In this document: piece after piece, positions 40,878 to 48,280 of the stretch
Position numbering within the stretch: position 1 is the stretch's first letter
Layout: each line of letters starts with the position of its first letter
Source of the DNA: Actinokineospora auranticolor
Lineage (GTDB): Bacteria; Actinomycetota; Actinomycetes; Mycobacteriales; Pseudonocardiaceae
DNA: 64,000 bases
Assembly: GCF_002934265.1 (NCBI RefSeq)
Contig: NZ_PTIX01000003.1
Span: 434,001-498,000 of the forward strand
Reading direction: 5' to 3'
Notes under the pieces: model-generated
Seen by the model: only the letters and a program-made list of their open reading frames with translations
What the model was told of the DNA's origin: nothing
Databases searched by the model: none
Translations under genes and position numbers: made by a program

Positions 40878-42389
40878 GTGTCCACGCTCTCTGACCTGCT
40901 CGCCGAGCACACCGGTGTCTCCGGTGGCGCCGTCGACCACCTGCAGACCGTGGTGGCCGAGTGGCAGATGCTCTCCGACCTGTCCTTCGCCGACTTCCTG
41001 CTGTGGGTGCCCGAGGCCGCCGGGCACGACGCGCCGCCCGCGCCGGGCACCGAGGCGCGCTTCATCTGCGTCGCGCAGGCCCGCCCGACCACCGGGCCGA
41101 CCGCGCACCCCGAGGACGTGGTGGCCAGCCACACGAGCGCCGAGGAGCACCCGCAGCTGCGCCGGGCGATCGTCGAGCGGCGGATCTGCCGCGAGGAGGA
41201 TCCGCGCTGGTACCTGGGGGTACCGGTGCGCCGGGAGGCCATCCCGGTCAAGTTCGGCGGCGAGGTCGTCGCCGTGCTCTCGCGCGAGACGAACCTGGCC
41301 GTGCCGCGGGTGCCGAGCGCGCTGGAGATCGCGTACCTGGGCATCGCGGGCGACCTGTGCCAGATGGTGGCCGACGGCACGTTCCCGACCACCGAGCCGT
41401 CACCGGACGTGCACACCAGCCCGCGCGTCGGCGACGGCCTGATCCGGCTCGACACCTCGGGCGCGGTCGTGTTCGCCAGCCCGAACGCGCTGTCGGCCTA
41501 CCACCGCATGGGCCACGCCTCGGACCTGGTCGGGGTGCGGCTGGCCCCGCTGACCCGGTCGCTGATCGCGGACCCGTTCGACGCGACCGAGGTGGCGCAG
41601 CGGATCCTGTCCGCGCTCGAGGGCCAGCCGGGCATGCGCACGGAGGCCGAGTCGCGGCGCGGCGCGGCGGTGCTGTTCCGCGCGCTGCCGCTGCGGCCCG
41701 GTGGGAAGGCGGCGGGCGCGCTGGTGCTGTGCCGCGACGTCACCGAGGTGCGTCGGCGCGACCGCGCGCTGCTGTCCAAGGACGCGACGATCCGCGAGAT
41801 CCACCACCGGGTCAAGAACAACCTGCAGACCGTGGCCGCGCTGCTGCGGTTGCAGTCGCGGCGCACGAGCAGCCCCGAGGCCAAGGAGGCGCTGGCCGAA
41901 TCGGTGCGCCGGGTGGCCGCCATCGCCATGGTGCACGAGACGCTGTCCACGGCGGTAGACGAACGCGTGGACCTGGATTCCTTGGTGGACAAGGTAATCC
42001 CGGTCGTGGGTGACGTCGCGGTGGCGGAGAGCCACGTGAAGGTCCGCAAGAGCGGGCAGTTCGGGGTGGTCGCCGCCGAGACCGCGACGCCGCTGGTGAT
42101 GGTGCTGACGGAGCTGATCCAGAACGCCGTGGAGCACGCGTTCCCGCCGGGCAGCTCGGGCGAGGTGGTGGTCTCCGCCACCCGCTCGGCGCGCTGGCTC
42201 GACGTCGTGGTGGCCGACGACGGCCGCGGCCTGCCGAGCGGCTTCTCCCTCGAGCGGGCCAACGGCCTCGGCCTGCAGATCGTCCGCACGCTGGTCGAGT
42301 CGGAGCTGCGCGGCACGCTCTCGCTGCGCAGGCGCGAGCACACCGGTACCGAGGCGGTCCTGCGCGTACCGCTTTCGCACCGGCGGTAA
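40878..42389 (+). CDS. pdtaS: Sensor histidine kinase PdtaS (HisKA_2 type)
   Basis: This 503-residue soluble kinase has an N-terminal GAF-like domain (~1-150), a PAS domain (~180-295), a HisKA_2 block REIHHRVKNNLQTVAALL with the phosphoacceptor His near 309, and an ATPase domain (LTELIQNAVEHAF, DDGRGLPSGF, GLGLQIVRTLV). In mycobacteria PdtaS phosphorylates the ANTAR RNA-binding regulator PdtaR; no pdtaR gene lies in this window. GTG at 40878 is supported by GGAGTG upstream. No membrane helix, so it senses a cytoplasmic signal. Confidence 0.92.
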   Translation: MSTLSDLLAEHTGVSGGAVDHLQTVVAEWQMLSDLSFADFLLWVPEAAGHDAPPAPGTEARFICVAQARPTTGPTAHPEDVVASHTSAEEHPQLRRAIVERRICREEDPRWYLGVPVRREAIPVKFGGEVVAVLSRETNLAVPRVPSALEIAYLGIAGDLCQMVADGTFPTTEPSPDVHTSPRVGDGLIRLDTSGAVVFASPNALSAYHRMGHASDLVGVRLAPLTRSLIADPFDATEVAQRILSALEGQPGMRTEAESRRGAAVLFRALPLRPGGKAAGALVLCRDVTEVRRRDRALLSKDATIREIHHRVKNNLQTVAALLRLQSRRTSSPEAKEALAESVRRVAAIAMVHETLSTAVDERVDLDSLVDKVIPVVGDVAVAESHVKVRKSGQFGVVAAETATPLVMVLTELIQNAVEHAFPPGSSGEVVVSATRSARWLDVVVADDGRGLPSGFSLERANGLGLQIVRTLVESELRGTLSLRRREHTGTEAVLRVPLSHRR

Positions 42390-42467
42390 TCGCCGGAATT
42401 GGACAGTTTGCCGGTCACTGGCGAATTCCCATTGACGGGTGCTGCCCGAGAGGTTAACGGGAAAAGA

Positions 42468-42506
42468 ACAAGGGCCCGTCGGCGCTTTCGCGCGACAGGC
42501 CCTTGT
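42468..42506 (-). terminator. Intrinsic terminator after whiB1
   Basis: ACAAGGGCC-GTCG-GCGC and GCGCGACAGGCCCTTGT form a near-perfect stem; read on the minus strand it is followed by TTCTTTTC. Confidence 0.85.
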
Positions 42507-42525
42507 CCGGGTCGTTCCAGGCGAT

Positions 42526-42780
42526 TTACGCGTTGCTGCGTGCCCGGGTACGCGCGTTGCGGCGCTTGAGCGCGCGACGCTCGTCCTCACTCATTCCGCC
42601 CCAAACGCCAGCGTCCTGGCCGCTCTCGAGTGCCCAGGACAGGCAGTTGGCAGCGACGGGGCAGCGGTGGCAAACGGCTTTCGCCTCGGAGACCTGCAGG
42701 ATCGCCGGACCACTCGTTCCCACGGGGAAGAACAGTTCCGGGTCCTCGTCACGGCAGGCCGCGCGGTGGCGCCAGTCCAT
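42526..42780 (-). CDS. whiB1: Transcription factor WhiB1 (4Fe-4S, nitric-oxide responsive)
   Basis: This 84-residue Wbl protein ligates a 4Fe-4S cluster through Cys9, Cys37, Cys40 and Cys46 (ACRDEDPELFFP, CHRCPVAANC), the same positions as M. tuberculosis WhiB1. The turn is GVWGGMSEDER and the C-terminus is basic (RRALKRRNARTRAR). WhiB1 is essential in mycobacteria and NO-responsive. Two CRP-like palindromes lie upstream (42848-42863 and 42897-42912). A strong terminator follows. ATG with GAGGAGC-type site. Confidence 0.96.
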   Translation of the reverse strand: MDWRHRAACRDEDPELFFPVGTSGPAILQVSEAKAVCHRCPVAANCLSWALESGQDAGVWGGMSEDERRALKRRNARTRARSNA

Positions 42781-42847
42781 TTCTACTTGCTCCTCGCTCG
42801 GGCGCGGGTGGACGCGCCTCTAGTAGTCATCCGGTCGTCGGGGTGCT

Positions 42848-42863
42848 TGTGAATGCTTTCACG
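42848..42863 (-). promoter_or_regulatory. CRP-like site 1 upstream of whiB1
   Basis: TGTGA-N6-TCACG at 42848-42863 differs from the TGTGA-N6-TCACA consensus at one base. It lies about 70 bp upstream of the whiB1 start codon. CRP control of whiB1 is established in mycobacteria. Confidence 0.6.
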
Positions 42864-42896
42864 AACTGGGGAGATGTCAAGGGTTCTTCTCCACCC

Positions 42897-42912
42897 GGTG
42901 AGTGAACTCACC
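42897..42912 (-). promoter_or_regulatory. CRP-like site 2 upstream of whiB1
   Basis: GGTGA-N6-TCACC at 42897-42912 is a perfect palindrome with GTGA/TCAC half-sites, 49 bp further upstream than site 1. Confidence 0.5.
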
Positions 42913-43174
42913 CGAAAGTGGCTGGTCAGCGACCTGTGCGCGCGGAGCGCAACGATTTGATCACGGACGTATCCGGATCATGTCGACCAGTCGGGCGCAG
43001 TCCCCTCACCCGTCGCGGCGCCGGTGTGACCGGGAGTGGAACTCGGGCAGCGGTGGGGGTCACACAGCACCGTCACCCACACGCGGGATCCGACCACGTG
43101 TCGGCGACACGTGACGGTTTCCCGCTCCGCTCTCCGTCAAACCCCCGGTGCACCGGATCGTCACCGGGCCGGTG

Positions 43175-44125
43175 TCACACCGCGACGGTGAGCGCGGACG
43201 GCACGGACGTGAACTCGACGCGCGTCCGCTCCCCGATGAGGTCGCCGTCGCACTGCAGGCGCACGGGTTCCGGCGCGCTGACCACGATCCGGGCCGCGTC
43301 GTCGCGGCGCACCAGCTTGCGCCCGCGCCGCACGCCGCGCTCGCCCATCGCCTGGCGGAGGTGCCGCAGCACCGTCGGCACGGCCAGTGAGCGCAGCGCG
43401 AACAGCCCGAGGCCGGATTCGAAGGTGCAGCCGGGGTTGAGGTGGATCGGCCGCGCGCCGAGGTAGGTCCACGGGTCCGTGTTGGACACGAACGCCAGCC
43501 GCAGCCCGGTGATCGGCTCCTCGCCGGGCAGTTCCACGGTCAGGTCCGGGCGACCGCGGCCCGGTCGGGCGTAGCGGGCGATGGCCGATCGCGCGTACAG
43601 CGACGGCCCGGTTCGCTTGCCGCGCTTGCGGTCCACGTCGGCGACCACGTCCGCGTCCCAGCCGAGGCCCGCGTTGAAGGTGAACCAGCGGTGACCGCCC
43701 GGCGCCGCGCTCGCGGCGGCCCCGGCCGGTTCGACCCGACCCAGTCCGACCCGCCGCGACCGCCCCTCCTCGATGGCGCGCAGCAGCACGTGCGTCGCCT
43801 CGACCGGGTTGCGCGGCAGGCCGAGCGCGCGGGCGAACACGTTCGCCGAGCCGCCGGGCACCACGCCGAGCATCGGTGTCGCCCCGGAGGGGCCGCGGGC
43901 CAGCAGGCCGTTGACCACCTCGTTGACCGTGCCGTCGCCGCCGTGCGCGACCACCAGGTCGGCACCGTCGACAGCGGCCTCCGCCGCCGCCGACGTGGCG
44001 TGGCCGCGGTAGTCGGTCTCCACCACGTCCAACTTCACCTGGCTGGCCAGGGCGTGGGCCAACACGTCCCGGCCCGCGGGGGTGGTGGCGGTTGCCTGCG
44101 GGTTAACCACGAGGACAGCGCGCAT
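43175..44125 (-). CDS. Diacylglycerol kinase family lipid kinase
   Basis: This 316-residue soluble kinase has the DagK/sphingosine kinase catalytic domain: MRAVLVVNPQA at the start, the nucleotide loop HGGDGTVNEVVNGL, PGGSANVFARALGLP, and in the second domain FNAGLGWDADVV and QCDGDLIG. The substrate (diacylglycerol or another polyprenyl/sphingoid lipid) is not determined by sequence. ATG at 44125 is the natural start since it begins the first strand; no clear ribosome site precedes it. Confidence 0.9.
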   Translation of the reverse strand: MRAVLVVNPQATATTPAGRDVLAHALASQVKLDVVETDYRGHATSAAAEAAVDGADLVVAHGGDGTVNEVVNGLLARGPSGATPMLGVVPGGSANVFARALGLPRNPVEATHVLLRAIEEGRSRRVGLGRVEPAGAAASAAPGGHRWFTFNAGLGWDADVVADVDRKRGKRTGPSLYARSAIARYARPGRGRPDLTVELPGEEPITGLRLAFVSNTDPWTYLGARPIHLNPGCTFESGLGLFALRSLAVPTVLRHLRQAMGERGVRRGRKLVRRDDAARIVVSAPEPVRLQCDGDLIGERTRVEFTSVPSALTVAV

Positions 44126-44455
44126 TACCCGAGGGTAAGCCGGCGCACGCGGTGCTCCGGTACCCCGAGCCCGGGATCGGGGCTCATCCGGTCGTGACAA
44201 CGGCCACAGGCCGTCGTCTTCGTGGGTCGTCCGAAGTCGGTCTCCCTCCGCCTACGACCCCGCCGCGACAGGTGCACCCAGACGACCGTCTGTCCCGTCG
44301 ATCCGCGAGGAACTGCCTAAGGCAGATCTTGCCCGCACACCTCGCCCGGCACGACCGGCCGTCCGGGTGGCATACGATCGGCGGTGTGCACGGAGGGTCA
44401 TCGTGCGCTAAGTCCGGCCGCTCACGCGCCATGTCGACTTCCCGGGAAGGCCACC
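44126..44455. other. Intergenic region upstream of the lipid-kinase and membrane-protein genes
   Basis: This 330-bp divergent region has no gene-like frame. It carries the start region of both flanking genes; I see no repeat, hairpin or consensus promoter that I can defend. Confidence 0.5.
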
Positions 44456-44863
44456 GTGCGTTTCACCTCAACCGCTCCGCGCACCGTGCTGGCCGCGGGC
44501 GCCCTGGTCGGCGTCCAGGGGCTCACCGCACTCGTGTTCACGGTGATGCTGCTGGTCAGGGGCTTGTCGGGGGAGTCGGAGCTGGGCAACAACGTCTTCG
44601 GCGAGGCCGCCTACTTCGCCGTGCTGGCCGCCGGGGTGCTCGCTTGCGCGGGCGGGCTGCTGATCGGCAAGACGTGGGCGCGCAGCCCTTCCGTCGTCGT
44701 GCAGCTGCTGCTCCTCGGCGTCGCCTGGTACGCCATCGGCCCGTCCGGTCGGCCCGAGTACGGCGTGCCGGTCGCGGTGCTGTGCGTGATCGTGCTCGTG
44801 CTGCTCTTCCGCTCCAGCACCACAGTGTGGGCGCAGGGCGGGGACGAGGACGTCGCGGAGTGA
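44456..44863 (+). CDS. Small integral membrane protein (Rv3217c-like)
   Basis: This 135-residue protein has four predicted membrane helices (about 10-35, 48-70, 76-95 and 100-120) and an acidic C-terminus (GGDEDVAE). GTG at 44456 follows GGGAAGG. The stop overlaps the next gene's GTG by four bases. M. tuberculosis has a similarly sized membrane protein, Rv3217c, in this position. Function unknown. Confidence 0.8.
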   Translation: MRFTSTAPRTVLAAGALVGVQGLTALVFTVMLLVRGLSGESELGNNVFGEAAYFAVLAAGVLACAGGLLIGKTWARSPSVVVQLLLLGVAWYAIGPSGRPEYGVPVAVLCVIVLVLLFRSSTTVWAQGGDEDVAE

Positions 44864-45342
44864 GCCCGGTCATCCGGCTCGCGGAACCGGGGGACTGGGC
44901 GCGGATCTGGCCGCTGTGGCACCGGGTTGTCGCGGCGGGCGAGACGTACATGTGGGACCCCGCCACCGACCGCGACACCGCCGAGCGCCTGTGGATGGCG
45001 GGCGAGGTGTTCGTCGTCGAGGACGGCGCGGACGTGGTCGCCACCGCGCTGCTCAAGCCGAACCAGCCCGGGTTGGGCGACCACATCGCCAACGCGGGTT
45101 TCATGGTCGACCCCGACCACGCGGGCCGCGGCATCGGCAGGCAGCTCGCGGTGGCGGTCGTCGAGCACGCGCGGGCGGCGGGCTACCGGGGCATGCAGTT
45201 CAACGCGGTGATCTCGACCAACACCGGCGCGGTCGCGCTGTGGACGTCGCTCGGGTTCGAGGTCGTCGCCACGATCCCCGACGCGTTCCGGCACCCGCGG
45301 CTCGGGCCGGTGCCGGTCCACATCATGTACCGGCGACTTTGA
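44860..45342 (+). CDS. GNAT family N-acetyltransferase (Rv3216-like)
   Basis: This 160-residue enzyme transfers an acetyl group from acetyl-CoA. The fold is complete: VIRLAEPGDWARIWPLWHRVV at the N-terminus, the substrate strand IANAGFMVDPDHAGRGIGRQLAVAVVEHA with the pyrophosphate loop RGIGRQL, and ALWTSLGFEVVATIPDAF. Substrate unknown. It is translationally coupled to the preceding membrane protein and its last 20 bp overlap the convergent acetyltransferase gene. Confidence 0.88.
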   Translation: MSPVIRLAEPGDWARIWPLWHRVVAAGETYMWDPATDRDTAERLWMAGEVFVVEDGADVVATALLKPNQPGLGDHIANAGFMVDPDHAGRGIGRQLAVAVVEHARAAGYRGMQFNAVISTNTGAVALWTSLGFEVVATIPDAFRHPRLGPVPVHIMYRRL

Positions 45343-45805
45343 GCAGCGACTCGTCGGCGAGGCGGTACATGTACCAACCGCCGACCTGGTGCGCGCCCAT
45401 GGCGTCGTAGAAGTCGATGGCGGGCTTGTTCCAGTCCAGGACGCCCCACTCGAGGCGCTGGTAGCCCTTGTCCGCGCACTCCCGCGCCAGCGTGACCAGC
45501 AGCGCGCGCCCCAGGCCGCTGCCGCGGTGGTCGGGGCGGACGTAGAGGTCTTCCAGGTGGATGCCGTGGGTGCCGCGCCAGGTGGAGAAGTTCAGGAACC
45601 ACAGCGCGCAGCCGACGACCTCGCCGTCGACCTCGGCGACGTGGCAGAACAGCGCCGGGTCGGGGCAGAACAGCGCCTGCCGCAACTGCTCGGCGGTCAT
45701 CCGGCTCTCGTGCAGCGCCTGCTCGTACTCGGCCAGGTCGCGCACGAGCTGGACGATGGTGTCCACATCGGACTCTTCGGCGCGGCGCACGCGGGGGTCG
45801 GGCAC
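45323..45805 (-). CDS. GNAT family N-acetyltransferase (diamine/SSAT-like)
   Basis: This 160-residue enzyme has the SSAT-type arrangement: RRAEESDVDTIVQLVRDLAEYE, then WFLNFSTWRGTHGIHLEDLYVRPDHRGSGLGRALL and LEWGVLDWNKPAIDFYDAMGA. The loop HRGSGLGR binds acetyl-CoA. Polyamines or thialysine are the usual substrates of this branch. GTG at 45805 follows GGGAG. It lies downstream of the histidine phosphatase gene on the same strand (11-bp gap). Confidence 0.88.
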   Translation of the reverse strand: MPDPRVRRAEESDVDTIVQLVRDLAEYEQALHESRMTAEQLRQALFCPDPALFCHVAEVDGEVVGCALWFLNFSTWRGTHGIHLEDLYVRPDHRGSGLGRALLVTLARECADKGYQRLEWGVLDWNKPAIDFYDAMGAHQVGGWYMYRLADESLLKVAGT

Positions 45806-45816
45806 GCGGGGCTCCC

Positions 45817-46374
45817 TCAGCTCAGGTTCAGGTGGACCACCTGGGGGACGCCCCGCTCGAAGTCCAGCACGGTGACGCCACCCGGGGACAGTGCGAAGTG
45901 GACACCGAAGGCGGCCCCCTGCCCTATCCACGCCGAGATTACCGCGCGGCCGAAGTGCCCGTGCCCGACCAGGACGACGTCGCGGTCGCGGAACCGCTCG
46001 GTGACCGCCTTGGCGCGCACCGTCACCTGCTCGGCGCTCTCGCCGCCGGGGCACGGGTGGGTCCACACTGTCCACCCGGGGACGGTCTCCCGGATCTGCG
46101 GGGTGGTCAGGCCCTCGTAGTCGCCGTAGTCCCACTCGGCGAGGTCCTCGGTGATCTCCTCGACCTCAAGCCCGGCGAGTTCCGCGGTGCGCAGCGCGCG
46201 TTGCCGGGGACTGGAAACGGCCGGGGGCGGGTCGCCGACGAGTGTCCGCAACACGCCCCCGGCCCGCACGGCCTTGGCCTCGCCCGCCGCGGTGAGCGGG
46301 ATGTCGGTGCGTCCGGTGTGCCGCCCGTTCTCGGACCACTCGGTGGTGCCGTGGCGCAGCAGGTACACGGTCAT
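45817..46374 (-). CDS. Histidine phosphatase (acid phosphatase, Rv3214/gpm2-like)
   Basis: This 185-residue enzyme has the RHG phosphohistidine motif LLRHGTTEWSENGRHTGRTD and the second His in VGHGHFGRAV, with Glu in LAEWDYGDYEG. Rv3214 was first called a phosphoglycerate mutase but acts as an acid phosphatase; the same caution applies. It is first in a two-gene unit with the SSAT-like gene. ATG start. This is the last gene of the block shared with M. tuberculosis. Confidence 0.9.
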   Translation of the reverse strand: MTVYLLRHGTTEWSENGRHTGRTDIPLTAAGEAKAVRAGGVLRTLVGDPPPAVSSPRQRALRTAELAGLEVEEITEDLAEWDYGDYEGLTTPQIRETVPGWTVWTHPCPGGESAEQVTVRAKAVTERFRDRDVVLVGHGHFGRAVISAWIGQGAAFGVHFALSPGGVTVLDFERGVPQVVHLNLS

Positions 46375-46428
46375 ACCGCGGATCCTAGGCGCGCCACGGC
46401 TTTGCCACCGGGTCGGTGATCCAGTGCG

Positions 46429-47601
46429 TTAGGTCAACGGGCCTTCGTAGATCACCTTTTCGCTGTTGTCGCGCACCCGGAGCGTCATGGCACGCGGGTC
46501 GATGTTCGACTCCAGCAGCGCGGCGTAGGTGCCGCGCGCGGTGTTGGCCTGGATCGTGCCGCCGCCGGGGAGGATCAACTCGGCGCTCCTGCCACCGAGC
46601 GGGATCACGCCGGTCAGCAGGGGCTTGCCGCCGATGGACGGGATGATGCCCAACAGCATCGGCCTGCGCTCGGGTTCCGGCATCGCGTAGAAGTCCGTGT
46701 ACGACTGCTGCTCGACGCAGGCGGCCACGCCACCGGAGTTGGTGGCCAGGATGATGCGGTCACCCCCGGCCCGCACCGTGGCGGCCGCGTCCCAGGAGTC
46801 GCTGTCGACGACGGTGGTCGAGTCCGTCGCCTTGCGCGCGCACTCGGTCAGTTCTGGCGAGGGGTAGCGGGCCTGGGAGGTGATCGAGAAGCCGGGGTCG
46901 GGCGGGTAGGGGACGGGGAGTGCGAGGCCGTCCGGTGTGGGTTGCACGGTGATGGTGCTGTTGATGGTGGACAACGCCGACCGGAAGATGAACAGGCCGT
47001 CCTTGTGCTTCACCGCTTCCCTTATGGTGTTCTTGCTGCGGGACGTCACGGAGAGGTAGGGATCGGCCCAGGTCGGGTCGAGCACACCCGCGATCGTGCC
47101 GTTGGGGGAGACCAGCAACGTCCCGGTGCCCGTGCCGGTGACCATCGACGGCTGCGCGTCGAGCTTGCTCAGGCGCACCCCCTTGGGCGTGGTCTCGCAG
47201 AAGATCGGCTTCCCGTCGACCCGCGCGGCGACGACGTTGACCTGCAACTGGCTGACGCGCAAGACCGGCACCACCCGCTCGCGCGGTGGCAGTTGCCCCG
47301 CGAACGGGGTTCCGCGCAACCCGGACCAACAGCGGTCCAGGTCCGCGTTGGCCGCGTCCGCCTCCGACGGTGCCGCGGGCTGCGCGGTCTCCCGCTTGCC
47401 GCTCGCGGGGGTGGTGCCGGAGTCCGACCCGACCACCGCGACCAACCCCACCGCCAGCGCGGCGGCCACCACGCCCGCTGCCACCGGCAGCGCGTACCGC
47501 CGCTTGGGGGGCTCCTGGATTTGCCGGAACACCTGGACGTGCACCCGGGCCCGCACGACGTCCGGGACCTCTCGGGCCGCCGGGATCTCGATGTCGTCCA
47601 T
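46429..47601 (-). CDS. Membrane protein downstream of ECF sigma factor, possible anti-sigma
   Basis: This 390-residue protein has an N-terminal cytoplasmic segment of ~35 residues, one membrane helix (ALPVAAGVVAAALAVGLVAVV), and a large extracytoplasmic domain of about 320 residues with no recognised family. The cytoplasmic stub has no zinc ZAS motif. Its ATG shares a base with the sigma stop (TGATG), which is typical for sigma/anti-sigma pairs, so a transmembrane anti-sigma role is inferred. The outer domain contains three or four Cys that could form disulfides. Confidence 0.65.
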   Translation of the reverse strand: MDDIEIPAAREVPDVVRARVHVQVFRQIQEPPKRRYALPVAAGVVAAALAVGLVAVVGSDSGTTPASGKRETAQPAAPSEADAANADLDRCWSGLRGTPFAGQLPPRERVVPVLRVSQLQVNVVAARVDGKPIFCETTPKGVRLSKLDAQPSMVTGTGTGTLLVSPNGTIAGVLDPTWADPYLSVTSRSKNTIREAVKHKDGLFIFRSALSTINSTITVQPTPDGLALPVPYPPDPGFSITSQARYPSPELTECARKATDSTTVVDSDSWDAAATVRAGGDRIILATNSGGVAACVEQQSYTDFYAMPEPERRPMLLGIIPSIGGKPLLTGVIPLGGRSAELILPGGGTIQANTARGTYAALLESNIDPRAMTLRVRDNSEKVIYEGPLT

Positions 47602-48194
47602 CACTGCTCTCCCACCATCGTCCGCAGCCGGGCACGCGCCCGGGAAAGGTTGACCCGCACGGTCGTTTCGCTGACCCCCAACAACTCCGCCGCGGCGGCC
47701 GTGTCCACCTCGCCGACCAGGCACAGCTCGCTCACCCGCCGCAGCGCGGCCGGGAGCTTCCCGATCGCCTGGGCCACCGCGGCCACCCGGGCCCGCGCGT
47801 CCAGCCGCGCCACCACGTCGTCGGCGTGGTCGTCGACGCTGGTCGGCAACTGGGCCACGCGCCGGTGCACCCGCCCCCGCCGCCACAGGCTCCGCCGCTC
47901 CTCGCGGACCAGGTTGCCGACCACCGTCAACAGCCAGGGGACAACGCTGTCCCCCACCACGACCGCCGACTCCCGGCGCCGCCAGGCCACGAGGAACGCC
48001 CCCGAGGCCAAGTCCTCCGCCGCGTCCCAGGACCCGGTCAGCCGGTACCCGTGGTTCCAGACCACCCCCAGATGCCTCTGGAACAACACTTCGAAGGCCG
48101 CTTGATCACCCCCGACGACCCGTCCCCACAACTCCCGGTCCGACGCCCCCACTCGAGGATCCCCCCGACTCTCAAAACCCAGGTTCGCTGTCAC
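47601..48194 (-). CDS. ECF RNA polymerase sigma factor
   Basis: This ~197-residue sigma factor has region 2 (VLFQRHLGVVWNHGYRLTGSWDAAEDLASGAFLVAWRR) and region 4 with a helix-turn-helix (AAAAELLGVSETTVRVNLSRARARLR). GTG at 48194 is preferred; a TTG at 48203 would extend the frame by three residues and overlap the divergent NB-ARC frame. It probably controls an envelope or stress regulon together with its membrane partner. No promoter consensus can be deduced. Confidence 0.9.
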   Translation of the reverse strand: MTANLGFESRGDPRVGASDRELWGRVVGGDQAAFEVLFQRHLGVVWNHGYRLTGSWDAAEDLASGAFLVAWRRRESAVVVGDSVVPWLLTVVGNLVREERRSLWRRGRVHRRVAQLPTSVDDHADDVVARLDARARVAAVAQAIGKLPAALRRVSELCLVGEVDTAAAAELLGVSETTVRVNLSRARARLRTMVGEQ

Positions 48195-48280
48195 AACAAC
48201 CAATGGCCACGATCCCGGGGTTCGTTGCAGTGCGCTGCTGTTACCGTGGTCGATCTCGCGGACGGTGGGTAGGGGGCTGG

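Larger units (their letters stand above)
42781..43174. other. whiB1 upstream region
   Basis: This 394-bp stretch holds the two CRP-like palindromes close to whiB1 and otherwise no gene. The plus-strand frames across it have no ribosome site. The last 130 bp show no repeat or hairpin I can identify and end at the stop of the lipid-kinase gene. Confidence 0.6.
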
